Source: Diphasiastrum complanatum (Eukaryota > Streptophyta > Lycopodiopsida > Lycopodiales > Lycopodiaceae). From it: a DNA stretch of 64,000 bases. Below are positions 35,801 to 49,700 of this stretch, piece after piece. The notes under the pieces were generated by a model. It searched no databases. It had not been told where the DNA came from and saw nothing but the letters and a program-made list of their open reading frames with translations. The position numbers and the translations under genes were made by a program. The DNA lies in assembly GCA_029204225.1 (NCBI GenBank), contig CM055107.1, forward strand, positions 12,974,040 to 13,038,039, given 5' to 3'. How positions within the stretch are numbered: the stretch's first letter is position 1; every line of letters starts with the position of its first letter.

Positions 35801-37103
35801 TGCCATCATTTTTGAGGCTAGATCAACTTTAGTTTGTAGAATCGATTTCAGCATCTTCATTTTTATATTAACAATGCAAACAAAGTCTATTGTGAACCCA
35901 GGAAAGATGTCCTCTAACGTTTTCTACAATGTTCTGCTCCAAGGTTTTTTGCAAGATTTTTCTCGAAACTATCGCTCTCCAAGGTCTTCCCTCTAGGTAC
36001 AATCCCTCTTTCTCATCCAAGTTTATCATGTCATATTCTCATATCGGTAAGTTATGAAATGCTTGCTACAAATACAACAGAGGAACTGCTTACCTAATGG
36101 CATATCATAGAAGCATCCCGTGGGTTGCATGTTATGGCTGTGGGCCAGGCTCGTCATGATACATTCCGTATCTGAGCTCCAGCTACAGAAAACATATACT
36201 TGGCAGGTACTATATGTCTTTTTATATGTGCATGCCCAAGTATGACATATTTGATGTGTTGGCATCGAGACACACTTTGAAGAAAACCTTTCCAATGACC
36301 TTGTGTAACAGACAGGCTATAGGACCACTAAACCACATGCCAGTCACAATTAACTAGTTAAAATTTGCATTGTTTTGCAACAACCTTTTTTTTTTGAAAT
36401 TATTATCTAATAGGTGTCGCATAGAATGATATGCGATCCAATGATGCTATAGTCAACAAACTATAAAACCTTCAGCTAAAGGACAGTCATATCAAGTTAA
36501 TATAAGGTCACAAATTTCAACAATTGCATCAAATTTTGAAGCAATGTGAAAGATTAGCAACTGAAATATGCAAACCTCCAGCAATATGAACTATCTGAAT
36601 TTGATGATTTGTCCAGTCCTGTTTAGATTTAAATTCTAGTCATAGGCAGGTACCAATGCACTGCGAAGACAAATACGATAGAATCACGGGTACGCTGGAA
36701 TGTGACATCAAGCTTCGATATGTTTGCTATCTCATATTGATATTTTCAAGCTGGAGTCTAAACTACAAGGACACTTTACGACTTTCATAATTTCAAAGGT
36801 AAAGAATGTTCATTTCCAGAGTGCATGCTCAACTTGAACCTGAGCTTATAATTGGCTGCAGTCGGAGTTGTTACTATATCATACATCAAAACTTACCCAC
36901 CAATTTTAAAAATATATCATTTCACTGTCCAAGCAAGATGAACTCTCAGCAGAGTATCAGCCATTGTGTTAAAGATGTAAGCAGAAATATTAACACAAAC
37001 TTTCCTGTATTGTTTCTAAAAGCAGAAAGCCATCAAGATTCAGACATAAAGAGCTTATTAGTGCTACTGTTGTTTTATAATCATTTGATTAGGACGGGAT
37101 CCA

Positions 37104-37232
37104 CAGATCAGCACTACCAACTTATGCACTGGATTGACACATGCATTTTTCTTTTCACGGTCAAAAAACATAGATCAGCACTACTACAACTTACGCATTG
37201 CATTGACACATGTATTTTCCTTTTCACGGTGG
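37104..37232. repeat. Imperfect 60-bp tandem duplication
   Basis: Two units (about 37104-37162 and 37173-37232) share GATCAGCACTAC, GATTGACACATG or its variant, and CTTTTCACGGT. They lie about 150-280 bases after the MMS21 stop, so they may be in its 3' untranslated region. Confidence 0.75.
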
Positions 37233-37380
37233 AAACTTTTACAACCATGTCAAAAGGTAGATTTAAGTGTTTGCAAACCTTCAACATCAAGCATCATGAG
37301 TTTAAGAAATAAGAGGAAGTGCATTAAGGCAGTGTCTCTCGAATGAAAGCTTTTGATGATCATATTCTCAATCTGAAGTG

Positions 37381-37710
37381 TTAAGCTTCATCTTCATCAA
37401 GCTCTGTGCAATCAGCTACCATGTGAGCTTGGCTTGAAACTTGACCTCTGACACGGAGCTCTTGAATTTCCATCAGCAGAGAAGGATCACACAGCATACT
37501 TGATCCCACAAGAATTCTTGGGCAGCCTGCACAGAAGTCATAAAAGAAACTAGCTAGGTAAAAAGCAAACAAGTTCAGCAAGATTGAAAAAAAGTTGCAC
37601 GTCTCAGTTGTAACTGACAAGTAAAAATTATGTATCACTACAAAAGTATACACTCTATTCAAGCAATTGAATAACTGAGAGCCAGGGTGCTGGGAGCAGG
37701 ACAAGGAGCC

Positions 37711-37765
<55 letters not shown>

Positions 37766-40700
37766 GTACTAAGAAGATACATAAGCCTGCAGGGTACATT
37801 TCAAGTGTGATAAGCATCTTAGGAGCGCATATACATCTCCAATGAAACACGTAAATAGACAAAACAAGTTAAACTAGTACAACCAAAGAGATATAAATGT
37901 CTAGATAAAAAGGATGAGAAAGTCTCTCTGAAATATATAATCTGTCTGTATCAAAGTGTCTCCATATGGACTGAGGCAGCTCACTTCTCGATGTCACAAC
38001 GGGCTCTCCTCAGGACAAACATCTCTCGTGTCATAAGAGCTACACAGCTCTGGTCCACATATGATGTACGAGAGCATAGAAACAAAGGCTGCTCACAGTA
38101 TAGGCAATAATATCTACCTCGAATCTCATGTAGAATAGGACACTAAGATATAATATTCTCCTTTGTCTCTAGTAAGCCCATAGGGCACAACTGAGATATC
38201 CTGTCCTCACACAAAACCCCTTGAAAACGACCTATCTTGATGCATAGCTATGTCTCTATAAATCCTCTTTGGTAGGGAGAAAGCAATCCAACATCATCTG
38301 CATAGAAAAGGATTCATATCAAGAACTCATCCAACAAGCATCTCTGGTCACCTGATTGTCCAATGACTCTACAAAACACCACATGCCGCTGTGAGCCATT
38401 TCAATATTTATAATTTACAAGTCTAATGTGTTCACACTGAGGCAGGAATATAAGTACATGATAAGGATCGAGACGATTCACAAACAGCACTATTAGATGG
38501 CGAATAATAAATGAGGCACTTAAGGCCCCCAATCATATGGTCCAACTGACAAATACTGATTGTGCGGACCCATTGAAAACTTGTCTTAATGACATTCCAA
38601 GTTGCCTCTTTGTAGATTCGAAATTTAACTTGTACATCATGACTCGATGGCGTCGACCTTTGCAAGTCGTTACAAATTTGTTACAGCTTAGGTTGCCCTA
38701 AAAAGTTAAAGGGTAGCTATTGAAGATATGCAACTGCCTTCAAGTTAACGCTGGTACTTCTTGAATTCATCTACTAGGACTATAATATTCGCGCAGCGAA
38801 CTCATCTTAGGTCTGAACATTCAAGTTAAAATTCTCCTTTAAGTTATCAATAATTTCAATAAAGAGTATTCTGACTGACATGAGTAAGATCACTAGTACA
38901 AGCTTTGAAACAGATCTCTTGGATACAAAGTCATGGTGACCGATTCTTTTGTACCACTGAACCTTGTGACAATTCCTGACAATTAACATTTCTAGTTTGA
39001 AGATTTGATAAATTAGAAAAACTTAGTTTGTTATAAGTTAGCATTCTAATTTTGAATGAAGTCTTATCTTTTCTTCATGTTTGCATTAGAACGTCAATTT
39101 TGAGAACTATTTATACTCATGTAGCATAGTTTAGAAAGTATGTTGCCTCAAATGACTTGTTTTTTCACATCTTGGAGCTTTCTTACTAACTTCGTGTAAT
39201 GGTTATGCAGGTTGAAAGATAAACAATGCATATCCATTGGACAAATATGGCACCTACACCATCCAGTTTTATCATTACAGCCCCAAAAGAAGATTTCAAA
39301 CACACCTCCCACAAATCACACGTGCACCCTTTGAAGCTTGTGAAATATGAAATTGCAACAAAATGGGTGATTTTGTAGCAAATTTGCCATTTTTCTCCAG
39401 ATGTATTATCTCATTTTCGTTATTACTATTTGAGCAAGGGACGACGCCCACCATTATATTCTTAACAAACTCCAAGTTTTTATTGATTCTTACCTCCAAA
39501 GTGAATTTCAGAAAAAAATATGTGATGAAAATTGTCCCTACAAAGGTAGACATTGAGTGCTCTCAAACTTTATTGGAGTACCTGCAGCAGCGCACTTGCA
39601 AGGTTGCCTCCGTGAAAAGCGCTTGATATACGCCATCACAGCTTCGCGTTCATAGACATGGCGGCAATCGGCACTGTAGTTAAAAAACAAAAAACTGCTA
39701 TTTACGAATTGTAATTAATGAAACAAAATTCCCAGAAGGAAAAAAACTAGATACATCAGAAGAAGATTACCACAAAGAGAACTTTAATCAGTGGCTCTTT
39801 CTGACAACCGAAAGCATGACATGTATTTGACTCACATCAATGGGAAGAGTGAACATACCAAAATACTGGACTCTGCTCAAAGATTTGACTATGCTCACCA
39901 AAATGACATCAAGAAATAATTTTCTACATGTCCTAGTTGTGGTTGGATTATAAATTCAAGCATTTGTTTCCTAAAGGTAGGTTCATGAAAAAGTTTATCT
40001 TTCAGCATTTGCTTGCCTGATTCGTGCTATGAAATGAATCTCTAGTTTGTTTGTGCTCATTTGGACCACTCTAAGGCCTTTGGTATGCAACTAAATAAGC
40101 CATTATTTTCAGAATTTCAGCCCTGTTCATTGTTGTAGAGTTAGGGTGCACTCTATAGAAAGAAAGATAATTCAACAGTACAGTAACAAGCAACATAACA
40201 TCTTGTAACTCATGCCTTTTGGCCTTTGCGTTTCCATTTGGTGATTGAAGTTCCAATTTGGCACCAATTGTGCCTCTATCTATACTACTCCCCAAGAGGA
40301 AGAATGTAACTAGCATTCACTCAATCAAGCTCATCTTAGCTTCTTCACCTTTGCTGTCCCGTTGTCTTTGTGATTGTTATTTCTCTTTGCAATTAGATTG
40401 AAGCTGAGTAGTTCTTGTTTTCTAACAAGGTCGTGCAATATGCTTTCTTAGTTGCAATGAAATGATATTTTGGGCCTGATTATTCTGGACAGTGTTAAAA
40501 ATGCTCCAAAATTTTCCAAAGAAAGGAGTAACATATGCAGACTCGGTATGTTTGGAACTCTGCAGATTTCTTGCTACTGAGATCTATGACAATTTACATT
40601 AGGCAATCTAGATAGTTCTTCTGTCTCAATCTAGACATGGCCTCATAAATGGATCTGTTAGATCTTGTACACTGGGATGGGAGATCTAGAAACTGATGTT

Positions 40701-43700
40701 TGCCTATCAACATTACCTTTTCCAAAGAATTACAGGAGCATCAATCTCTAAGTTACCTTTCAATTTCACAGCCACATGATCATTTATATGCCAGCACCTA
40801 GGAGGCCAAAGGATATGGGCCAGTTCAAGGTGGCCATTTATTTATGAGAGAAATATAACCTACAAGAATTCATCTTGGCACAGCACAATGAGGAATGCAC
40901 TCATATCTCTATTTTTGGTAACTGTTCAATGCTCCAAAATTGCCGATTTCAATACATGGCTCCACACAAAGATGACTCAATTGCCAGCTTGCCACACACC
41001 TGCATATCAATGTTGATCCACCCCCAAGTCTAGAGCTCCTATCTTTGCTACTTTGAGTGGAGATTTTGGCTTCAAGACACCAGCATCCCACACCACCAGC
41101 ACCCCCCCAAACAGGGTTGACTAAGCTTCACCTTGTTTCTAGTGGAAAGGATGGAGCACATTTAACCCACTAGAAGGTTGGGCAACCCTAACCAATCTAT
41201 GGTGAGACGATGAGATAATGTACGAAGATCAACATCAGCGTTTTTTTATGGCAAGCATCAAAGACTTGTAGGTGGTCAACATTGATGAAATGTCCTCAAA
41301 GATTCGACACCAACCTGGAACAATTGTCACTTTGATGTGGACCAACAACAAGAATCTAAATCAGATGCTCTTCAATGATGTGAAAAGTACAGTACTAAGG
41401 ACCATAAATGGATCTTTGAATGATCCACAAGGTGATTGTATGCTTGTTAAACAATCTATCAGAAACTAGTCATCAGAAAACAAGATCTAGTTTAGCAGCT
41501 TGATAGGAAACAAGTAGAGACAATCAAAGCATTGATCACATAGTCTAATCCAACTCCACACGTGTGGAAATAAGGCTGTAGTACGGCCTGTAGACAGTGT
41601 TTACAAAGTGCCAAAGCTGGGTTTCATTGGAAAAATAGAGTAATCACCATACAATGAGAGGAAACTCGAGTTTCTCCTTGAGGCTCCAAAAAGTTTCTCA
41701 GAATCAATTTTAGAAATGGAATCCATTTCTCACTATGGAGAATGGAAATACATAGTAAAACACACTTCCTTTGCAAAGTTAGGTGAAAATCCAGCATGTA
41801 ATAAGGAAGTAGACTCCACTTTCTTGCCCTAATGTGAAAACCCTAGCCTAGATCCAAGAGTCATGCTTGGTCGGTGCATGGTAGGTACAAATCTCATCAT
41901 AAATCATGGTCTAGATCCTACAAAGTAGGAATCTCTACCAAATAGACACAACCACTCCTCTTGACTCGTGGTAACCTACTTTAGGTGTGTATGTACAAGT
42001 GGCACTTTGGCCATTCAAGTAACCAACAAACAATATTGACAAAATGTACAATATTCTACATGGCTAGATTTGCCAATGTAGGCAATTTTTCACAAATGAT
42101 CTATAAAAGCTATTGCCTAGTAGTAGCTTAAAGGAAAATGCACCACTGTTATGGCTACTTCCAATTGATATGTGAACCATCTTGAGCTGCACACTTGGGG
42201 TTTTGACTAACTGAGGATATGTTGCCACTATGTAGATATGTGGTTAAGAATGGCTTACCTTGCTCAGTTAAATGGCAGTAGACGATCAAATCAGTCTCAT
42301 AGTTATCCCCACCTAAAACATAGTGGCTATATCTTGAACCAATTTTGAGATGTTCATAATCTTGGGTTGCAACTTGCTGGTGCATGCATGTCCCATGAGA
42401 TACTAAGTGGCAGTCCTTTGCACTTTAGATCAATTAGCATGGCTAGAATGGGAGAACTAGTTTTTGCCAACATTTGTTGGTTATAAGGGCCTAAATACAG
42501 TATCTGGAATTTCAAAATGCAGAACATCCTAATGAGACATGGTTGTTGGTACTTGTTGGTACATAGTAACTGGGGACGATACTATGCTGAATAATGAAAA
42601 AGATGCTATAGATCTCAGATCATATATGGCATCCTAATGCATCAATATGTCAGTAAAATACGACATTATTCCCTGCATCATAGATGCAAAAAGACTTAGT
42701 GAGGCATGGGATATTTTTAAGTCTATGTATAAGACTATTTATTTTGCCAAAGTCCTCATCTTTTTTTCCTTGGAGTCAAACTCCCAACCTCAAGGAGAGA
42801 AAAGTAAGACCTTACCAAGTCACCACTTATTGCAGGACCAATGTTCTCCATTTGGAAAATTAGCTACAAACTCTAAGGATGCAAAAAAGAGAATATCACA
42901 GATTATCTTACAAGAATCAAGGATATAAGGGACCACTTAGTTGTTGTGAAGAGGCAGTCTAGGATAAAATTGAGCTTCTACTAATTAATGGCTTATGTTT
43001 TCATATATCAGAATACGCACCAGATCATGAAACGTGAAGGCCTGAACTAGTTATTACTTCTAGAAATACAAGTCCAAAATTGAAACTTCATCATTCTTTC
43101 ATTAAAGAATGAAGATAGAAACGTTTCAGCTAACTCTCAAACCATCTTGATAGACCACACTTCGACAAAGTTTTGGGGAGATATATTGGAAAGGAAACTT
43201 GCTATTGGCTCACACTTGTTATTGGCTGAACTGAATGGATGTGAGCCATCAAACGAGCTGCTTTCCCATAGATATGGTTGAAGATAACAAAGTGGTGGAG
43301 AGAAAGGGAGGCCAACATAGAATGGAAGATAATGAACAAAACATTGGGATTTCATATGAAAGATAAGCTGGCTTTGAAATCAAAACGACATTGAAGATAT
43401 TCCTTGAGTAATACTCAAAAGTGACAAAGATGTGAATGCGTTTGAAACATTAAAGGGTCCTTTGACAAAGAGTTTGACCATAAAATCCATCATGCATAGC
43501 ATTTTATGTAGGCTACAATTCTCTATTCTGTCATCAGCATCCAGGAGTATGAAGTCGCACTTTCTGCAACAGTAGATGGATCAAAGTGGTCGTACAGCTG
43601 CTAACTATTTGGGAAAAAATAATTTGTTAAACAAAGTGGCATATACAACCCTTCTTTGCAAGGAAATACAAAACTAATAAACTCAAATATAAAGTTATTG

Positions 43701-46700
43701 TTGCTATGAAGTAAGACAGGATTACTTTATACAAATCCCCAATTATGCACATATTAACACCTAAAACATCAAGCATGCCAAGAAATAGCATCTTGTTCAG
43801 CAAAAACAGCTTCAATCTTAACAATAGAATCTTTAGTTCAAACTTCAAATGAAAGAGTGGCCAAGAAGCAAATGACAAGAAGCTCCAATAAGTCAACAAG
43901 AAAAAAAAAGAGCGAAATCAAGCTATGAATATCAAATACTACACAACAAAGTTATGCAAAGATGAACGATCTTATTGATAGCACAACTCAAATCATCCTG
44001 GAAACTAGATCATCTATTCAATAAGAGTTATCTAAGAACATTGCAACCAGCTTTTGGAACTGAATAAACCTCCGAACTGGTTCTTTGAGCTCAGTGACAG
44101 GTTTTCCGGATAAAGGACACGTTGTGTTAACTATCCCAAATTGTGATGTTGTCATCACAATATCCTCACATTCTTGACCAGGCATTGGTTCACCAGCATG
44201 ATGTACATTCTGTACATCACATTGCACAAATGCACGAAACCTATCTTATAATTATGCCAGATTTCTGTGCATCAAGTATAAGGAAAAGTAAAGATAAGAG
44301 CTTGAGCATTTCAAAACCAGGACAATGATGTACTTGTATAAGGTTACACTACTCTAGAATATGAATCGATATGAATTGTAATTACTGCATTAGAGTTTCA
44401 ACACAAAAAGCACATACACAAAATTGCATGGGTGAGTGTGTTTAGGCTTTTTGACAAAAATGAAAAGCATTTATACAAATATAATCGTTAATTTCAGGAA
44501 AATCGCTTTAGTTATGAGTAGCTGAGTAGGACCAGTACAAACCCTTAATATTATTCGCACAGTCACTTGTCAAGTTGAGCATGGTCATGGTATAATGCTT
44601 GCTCGAATCGCAGTTCGAACCACGAATCTAGAGTGACAAGTTTGAAAGAAACCAGTGGATTTCATAATAGACATTTGAAGGATCTTATATAAACTGATAA
44701 AGATATCTGTGATACTGGAGAGTTTCTTCAATATATTATATATCTCTATTGATCTTTACGGCTACAACAAGTAAGTTGACTATGAGCGTCCAATTTATTT
44801 TGTGCATTTGTGATCTGCCATGCCGTGCAAGATGTGCTCTTTGTCCTATACATATAATTTCACTCGTTAAAAATAATGGAATGTACTAAGATCATTAGAA
44901 AATGATTAATTTATTTGAAATATCCTTTAAATTGTTGCTACTCGTCTTTGGCTGAAAGCCAACACTCGCTTATATCCATGATTCTCATGCTTGAACTTTG
45001 AACGCTGTTTATGCGCACTGATTAGTGAGAAATGCCTTTTGGATGTTCCCTTTGCAGCTAATTGAAGTAGACATTCAAATCTCAAGGGTGGATATAATTA
45101 AGAACTTCCATTGGAAACTATACACGAATCGTGGTCAATCCACCCTGGTTCGAACGGTTGTCTACTAAAAAATTGTCTGCCTCTTCTCATGAAAAGGGCC
45201 ATAAATCTACTAGAAGCTTTTAATACTACCATCATTGAGGAGGCAATGACATAGGGGGAGAGAGTATATTGTTGTTTTGTAATTTGTAAATTTTGACGAG
45301 CCCTCAGCCTTTGATTCTATTCCATAACATATGCTTATCCAAAGGTTGAGAGATCACCAGTTTTCACTAGACATGTCACACAAATTTGGGGAAATTATTG
45401 ATTTAAACATTTTAGATCTTGATTCTCTCTTGAGTTGAATAGCGCAACTGAGGTCCAGTAAGTTTCTTGCCCTCGAATGCTATCGGTCTATCGTTTTGTA
45501 AAAGAATTGCTCCTAGCGCAAAATTCAAATCAATTGCGTCAATTCTAACAACATTGAGCTCAAGCAACCATACGTTTGAGCTTCTCAAAACATTGGTTCA
45601 GTTCTTCGTTCCACTCAATAAATGGACTAGGTCAGCACTAATTACGATTTTTTTTCTCATGCTAATTTTGTGGTGCATAACCAACATCTTTTCTTAGTAT
45701 ATTTTGAGATATTAAAATCTTAATTTTGCCACCTAAAAATTTTGGTTTTCTTCTCTTGACTATTAAAAAAATAAAAACAATTTGAACGTACCTTCTTTTT
45801 TAACTCAAAAAAGCACAATGATATTATCTATCACACACACTATACATTTGACTCCATTAATGAGATCATCACATAAGAACTTGACTAGTCTACTTAATCT
45901 TCAACTCAACATAATTGAACTGTATTCATATGTAGAAATGCGGCATAGATCTCATAGGCTGTCCCATTCACATGGCCAAGTACAGCTTCACTGTCAGCTA
46001 TGCTGAAAATGGGGAGAAAAATAAGCTTTTACAAGGACACAAAAAAGTAGAACTGATCCACAAAAACATAGATCGGCTTTTCTTAGAGTTCATAAAAGAA
46101 CTTCAACATCCTGTTTGGTAACTGTTTCACAACAACATTCCATCAAGCAGAACCTGAAGATGGATTGTAAATCAAGAAACGTAAGTTTCCACTAAGTGTC
46201 ATATTCATATTAATAATAAAATGCATGTCAGCTACTGCTTCCAACAGCTTATTAATATAAGTAACTCCAGGTATTACTGACAACCAGACCTAGAAGATGA
46301 CTTGACATATTCCACCAATTAGTCATCTACATATTCCACCAATTAGTCATCTAGTTAATGGGCCCTCATCAAATTTACAAACAGGTTGCATTTTCATTCA
46401 CAACTAAAAAGCAAACATCTCCTTACTAGTTCTGAAAGAGATAAAATTAGGAACCCAGACTCTACAGACCAAAGTCAGTCTGAAGATGCTCCAGAGCACG
46501 GTGAAATACCATATAGTGGCCACTGGCTTACCCAAACTGCTTCCTTGAACTGCTTGTAATAAACGTGATTTTCAGGCTCTGAAGGTGCTTGTTTCTCGAA
46601 GTTTGCCGCTTGCTTCTTGAGGAGTTTCTTGAAATCTGTAGTCTGGGGCAATGAGATAAATCATAAATCTAAGATGCCAGTTGCTAGAGTAAAGCAAAAT

Positions 46701-49700
46701 AACTCATTTATATTTCAAGTTCCAGCATGCAGAAAGTAAACTTCTTAAAATCAGTGGCTGAGAAAGAAAAGCCACCCCTTCACTAATATTGTAGCTGCTG
46801 CTGATAGATTCAAGGGCCTTCGTATGATGTCCAAGATGGTCAGCAACAGAGATCAGTTCTAGGGTCGCAATACCAAGCTTTTCCACCTTTGCAAGAGATT
46901 CAGATATGTTATAAAAGGACTCTTCTAGGCAACACTTACACATACTTTGATGCCATTTTTTAAAACTACAAACTGCAGAAATTTTTAAGAAACAGAACCA
47001 GTAAAGATAGTAACAAGATGGTTGAAGCAATCTTTTTATCGCACTAGTACGCACAACAATGTGTATGCCATCAAGGTGGACAAGAAAAAGATACCTCTTC
47101 AGACCTGTTTTCCCTCTCAAGATCTTCAGCAACCAGCTTCATCATGACTACACAGTTGTGCAGATCCTGGTCAAAGGAGACATTAAAAAACTGGATCAAC
47201 ATAAACAAGACAACAAACACTTCTTAATGATGGTGAGTATTTCATGTGAAAAGTAATCACATGCATTTTATTGCTATAAGTTACAAATATATGTCACATA
47301 AAGCATCTCATAACAAAATAGACAGCAAATTGAAGATCACATGCCAATCTCCAACTAAGATCATTGTATAAACATCAAGATACTGCAGATTTTCCTCCAG
47401 AGGAGCCACAAATATGAATCTCGAATGAAGACCTCAAAAAACTCCAAACAATCAGCTATGGAATTAAAGCAAGTTTACCATTATACTATGCCAAATAAGG
47501 TTAGTAGGCATATATCAGCATGGCAAAAGTCCCAAGAGGCTCAAGCAACCTACTATAGTCCACTTTATTGAAAATGAGGCCCCATGACAGGCCCAACATG
47601 AAGATACATATATTTCATACTAATATGGACTCTTGAAGCCCATAATCTCAAGCGTAGATCCACAAGTGGAATTGCGCATATAAATGTTTGCCAATTGGGA
47701 AAACAATCGTGAATTTGTAGTGGGAAGCATCCATGGAAAGATGGGCAAAATGAAATGGTTCGTCGTTTTTAGAAGATATGTTTTGGTGATTAGAAATCTT
47801 GTTCTCCAATGAGAATCTGATAATCTTGGAAATCAAATAGGAGATAAGTGATCCACAAATCGCATGTTTCAAAGATACCTTACACCCATATAGGATTGCC
47901 TATGCCATCGAACGTGAGGAAGAGTCAACAAAGCTTAGAGATCATGTATCAAGTTTTTGTCATGGAGAAGCAATGACATTCCTGAAGGGGGAGGGAATGT
48001 TTGGGCTCTGTAATGGAAAACATAACCCCAGACATGGCTGATTGTGATTTGTCGGGATGGGTCAGGTTGAGGCATGGAGTACAGGTTAGTGGTCTGGCCA
48101 ATCGCTGACAAACTGTGTGAACTATGACAAGAAAGGCAAGCAGAGAACATAAAGAAACAGCCTATGGATGAGAGGAGCATCATACTACACATGAGCTACT
48201 TTGTGTTGACGAGCTTAAGAGCTAATGTAACAAACTCTAATCCTCCTGAAAGCCCTACCCTTTGGTGAATCCTCAACCAACAGATCGTTAAGAGGCATAT
48301 CATTAGACAAACGTGATAAATCAGCATGTTAATTTTAGACAGCAAATTTATCCATATATAATACATCTTCTACCCAAAAGAGAAAATTCAAAGACACAAT
48401 CAAGTCTAGTCAAAACTATGGTGGTGATGGTGATATCTCCCTCAACACTGGTGATGGTGATCTACTTTCCATATCTAGGTACATCTTTCTTAATAGTGGT
48501 GACACATACTTTTAATACAAAGAGCAAAAATGTTTGAGGAAGTATGTTACAGTTATGGACTCGGCTCATTACATTCGCCATGTCCATTTACATTTACTTT
48601 ACTTTATGCATAGGCAGGCTTTGGGCCCTTTTTTATTCATTATTTGACATTTAGACTATATGGTTGGCCTTGGGCCCTATTATTGACATTTAGACCATAT
48701 TATTGGCCTTGGGCCCTATGATTCACTATATTGGTTATTTGGTCAAATTACTGAGAGTGGGGGCCTTCTTGGAGGGCGCACTATTTTCCCTCTCAGATTG
48801 GCCCTAGCCACTGGAAGCTTCCTTTTAGGGCTTCCTCTTGGCAATAAGTAGGGATTCTGTGTCATTTGTTACTTGGTTGATGATATGATCTCCTTCTTTA
48901 GTCTCTTTAAGCTTTCTCTCTCCTGCTTTCTAGGGTTAAGTCGTGCTTATGTGATGCTTTCATAGACTAAATCTAGATCAGCCGTGGCTACATTCATAAC
49001 TATGTACTAATCAAAAAATAACAACAATTGAGAAACCGATGTTGTTTTTACCAAGACGATCAAAATGAGGCCATTCTGGCACAGATTTAAAGGACTTGAA
49101 AGAGGCTTTGTCAAGTACCATGAAAGTAATTATCACTAATCACCTATACCATAGAACCCACAGTTCCCAGAACCGTGGGTCCTGGGAAACGTAGTCATTG
49201 AACCGTGGTACGGTTCCTGCAATTATTTAATAAATTAATCTTTTTTTGCCAGTTGCCCCCCAAAATAGTTTTTGGCCCTCATTTTACAGTTTTTGGGCTG
49301 TTTATGATAATTCGAACTGTAAAAATCCACAGACTGTAAAACAGAATTGTAAAATCCACAGGCTGTTTTTGGGGGTAGGAACAAAAAAATAATAATTAAT
49401 TAATTAGTAAGGTTCCCCCTTGAATTTTCTGAGAACCGTACGGTTCACTGTACGGTTCTCAGAACCGTGGTGAACCGTACACGGTTCATTGATTCTACCT
49501 ATACATAAGTCTTGGAGCTCTACATGACAAAAATATCTCTTAGATTCAAGTTTTTTCTTGATCCCTAGCGATTTGCATATAAGGGTCAATCAATCAACGA
49601 AATACAACTTTCTTAATATTTTGCTTTAAGGACTCTCAAATGCACATTATAAGTGTAGAAAAAGACACAATAGGTAAGGGACAAAAAAAAATTCAAGCAC

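Larger units (their letters stand above)
37527..39581 (-). other. MMS21 intron 6
   Basis: It splits the SP-RING before its last cysteine. It contains a (GA)n microsatellite (37715-37762) and a LINE-like fragment on the minus strand (37981-38360). The rest is unrecognised. Confidence 0.85.

Noticed and set aside
36806-37312. A 168-codon frame as a gene
   Set aside because: It includes a 60-base tandem duplication, matches no family and lies where the MMS21 3' region is expected on the other strand.
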